A stretch of 6,741 bases of DNA from positions 1-6,741 of the forward strand of contig JAEWQC010000357.1 of assembly GCA_023399355.1 (NCBI GenBank), read 5' to 3'. This DNA is from Bacillota bacterium. GTDB taxonomy: Bacteria; Bacillota; Clostridia; Acetivibrionales; DTU013. A program made the position numbers and the translations under genes. Under the pieces are notes generated by a model that saw only the letters and a program-made list of their open reading frames with translations, searched no databases and had not been told where the DNA came from. Positions 6,119-6,741 of the stretch are shown here, in pieces (within the stretch, counting starts at the first letter, position 1; each line of letters opens with the position of its first letter).

Positions 6119-6741
6119 TCACTGTCTCTGCAGTACCAGATTTGGCGAAGGCAGCGTGTTAGTGGACACACCTTCTATATAACAAGTCTCAATGGATGTG
6201 ATATGTATCCCTTTTTTATAGTGATCGACTTTTGTCGAATCCGGCTCCGGGACATTGGTTTCATCTGCATTTGCCGGTATATTTTCAACAATGTAGCCCG
6301 ACACCTTAATCGTCGTGTTGTTTACCCAATCGGCCGGCAGTTTATCAATAAAGGATTTTGCGACAAGCCTGCTGTTAAAATCAAATACAAGGTAATCCTC
6401 CTTTGAGGAATAGGAGTTGAATGCTTTCCCCGGTACGTATAAAACCACGCCCAGTCCGCTTGCATAGCAGGTATCCATTAAATTGCAGTCTCTGGTATGT
6501 TTCAGCGGATTTACACCGAGGCAGTCTCCGTCAATGAGCCACCCGGTCCAGGTCTCTATTTTATTGGCACTTCGGTTGTCTTTGCCACCTGGCGTCAACT
6601 TATTTTCAAGCCATTTCGTCACTGGTTCTTTACTTTCATCTACCGTTCCAACGCTATCGTCACTTTTTTCCGGTACTGATGCCGTCGATGGTGTCTTTGG
6701 CGTCAATGGTGCTGTTGTTGCTGTTGCTGTTGCTGTTGCTG
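6119..6741 (-). CDS. Cys/His-domain protein, C-terminal part
   Basis: The reading frame is open to the right edge, so the N-terminus is missing and only 206 residues are seen. The first 11 are an Ala-Thr repeat, followed by a Pro/Ser/Thr and charged linker to about residue 61. Residues 63-201 are the Cys/His domain: TWTGWLIDGDC (Cys73), KH (His81), CNLMDTC (Cys85, Cys91), SGLG, DYLVFD, KLPADW, NADETNVPE, GIHITSIETC and GVSTNTLP. By eye it shares about 80 of 140 positions with the domain in the 771-1778 protein, so the two are paralogs. Here the domain is at the very C-terminus and the linker comes before it, the reverse of the other protein. An export signal should lie in the unseen part; this is assumed from its relatives. 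A TTG at 6706 is not the start because the frame and linker continue upstream. Function is unknown. Cys186 is extra compared with the paralog. Confidence 0.82.
   Translation of the reverse strand, partial: ATATATATTAPLTPKTPSTASVPEKSDDSVGTVDESKEPVTKWLENKLTPGGKDNRSANKIETWTGWLIDGDCLGVNPLKHTRDCNLMDTCYASGLGVVLYVPGKAFNSYSSKEDYLVFDFNSRLVAKSFIDKLPADWVNNTTIKVSGYIVENIPANADETNVPEPDSTKVDHYKKGIHITSIETCYIEGVSTNTLPSPNLVLQRQ
6711..6741. repeat. Hexanucleotide tandem repeat in a linker
   Basis: The unit CTGTTG repeats exactly three and a half times in 6721-6741, with a slightly shorter copy before it (6712-6720), and runs off the window edge. On the minus strand it encodes alternating Ala and Thr. Because the unit is two codons, slippage would change linker length in frame. 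Confidence 0.75.

Noticed and set aside
6061..6171. 37-residue N-terminal extension of the ATPase
   Set aside because: It overlaps the end of the upstream gene, matches no ABC family feature, and the start at 6060 has its own binding site and normal family opening.
1..6741. CRISPR array, transposon ends, tRNA or rRNA
   Set aside because: No spaced identical repeats of CRISPR type, no transposase or terminal inverted repeats, and no tRNA or rRNA-like sequence were found.

Overview
All six protein genes in this window lie on the minus strand, so transcription runs from right to left. The clean AGGAGG-type ribosome binding sites, mid-range GC, lysine-rich secreted proteins, a lipoprotein, and a copper-amine-oxidase-N-type (stalk-like) domain all suggest a Gram-positive Firmicute, probably a clostridium or Paenibacillus relative. 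The species cannot be named from this sequence.

Layout in order of transcription. (1) 6119-6741 is the C-terminal part of a gene entering from the right edge. It has an Ala-Thr repeat linker followed by a Cys/His domain with the core pattern WTGWxxDxDCxG...KHxxxCNLM...C..SGLG. (2) 5116-6060 is an ABC transporter ATPase of the GldA/CcmA type. (3) 3020-5113 is one polypeptide that joins a GldF-like ABC-2 permease to a GldG-like extracytoplasmic domain. (4) 2061-3023 is a membrane-anchored protein with two DUF4340-type repeats, whose start overlaps the permease stop (ATGA). (5) A 282-base gap follows. (6) 771-1778 is a secreted protein with the same Cys/His domain, a Met/His linker and a C-terminal copper-amine-oxidase-N-like domain. 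(7) A short gap carries a 12-bp hairpin. (8) 199-672 is a small lipoprotein with a shorter, more divergent version of the Cys/His domain. (9) A strong terminator hairpin (125-168) closes the cluster. The leftmost ~120 bases are noncoding, with a two-copy direct repeat and a good promoter-like match.

The ATPase, permease/GldG fusion and DUF4340 protein form a tightly coupled unit: 2-base spacing, then a 4-base overlap. Linked GldA/F/G and DUF4340 genes are a known arrangement of unknown substrate in many bacteria. The less familiar part is that the unit is flanked on both sides by three exported proteins sharing one Cys/His domain, each attached through Ala/Thr-rich linkers, two with Met-rich stretches. 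My working idea, an inference only, is that these are surface or envelope proteins that work with the Gld-type transporter, possibly binding metal or using their cysteines.
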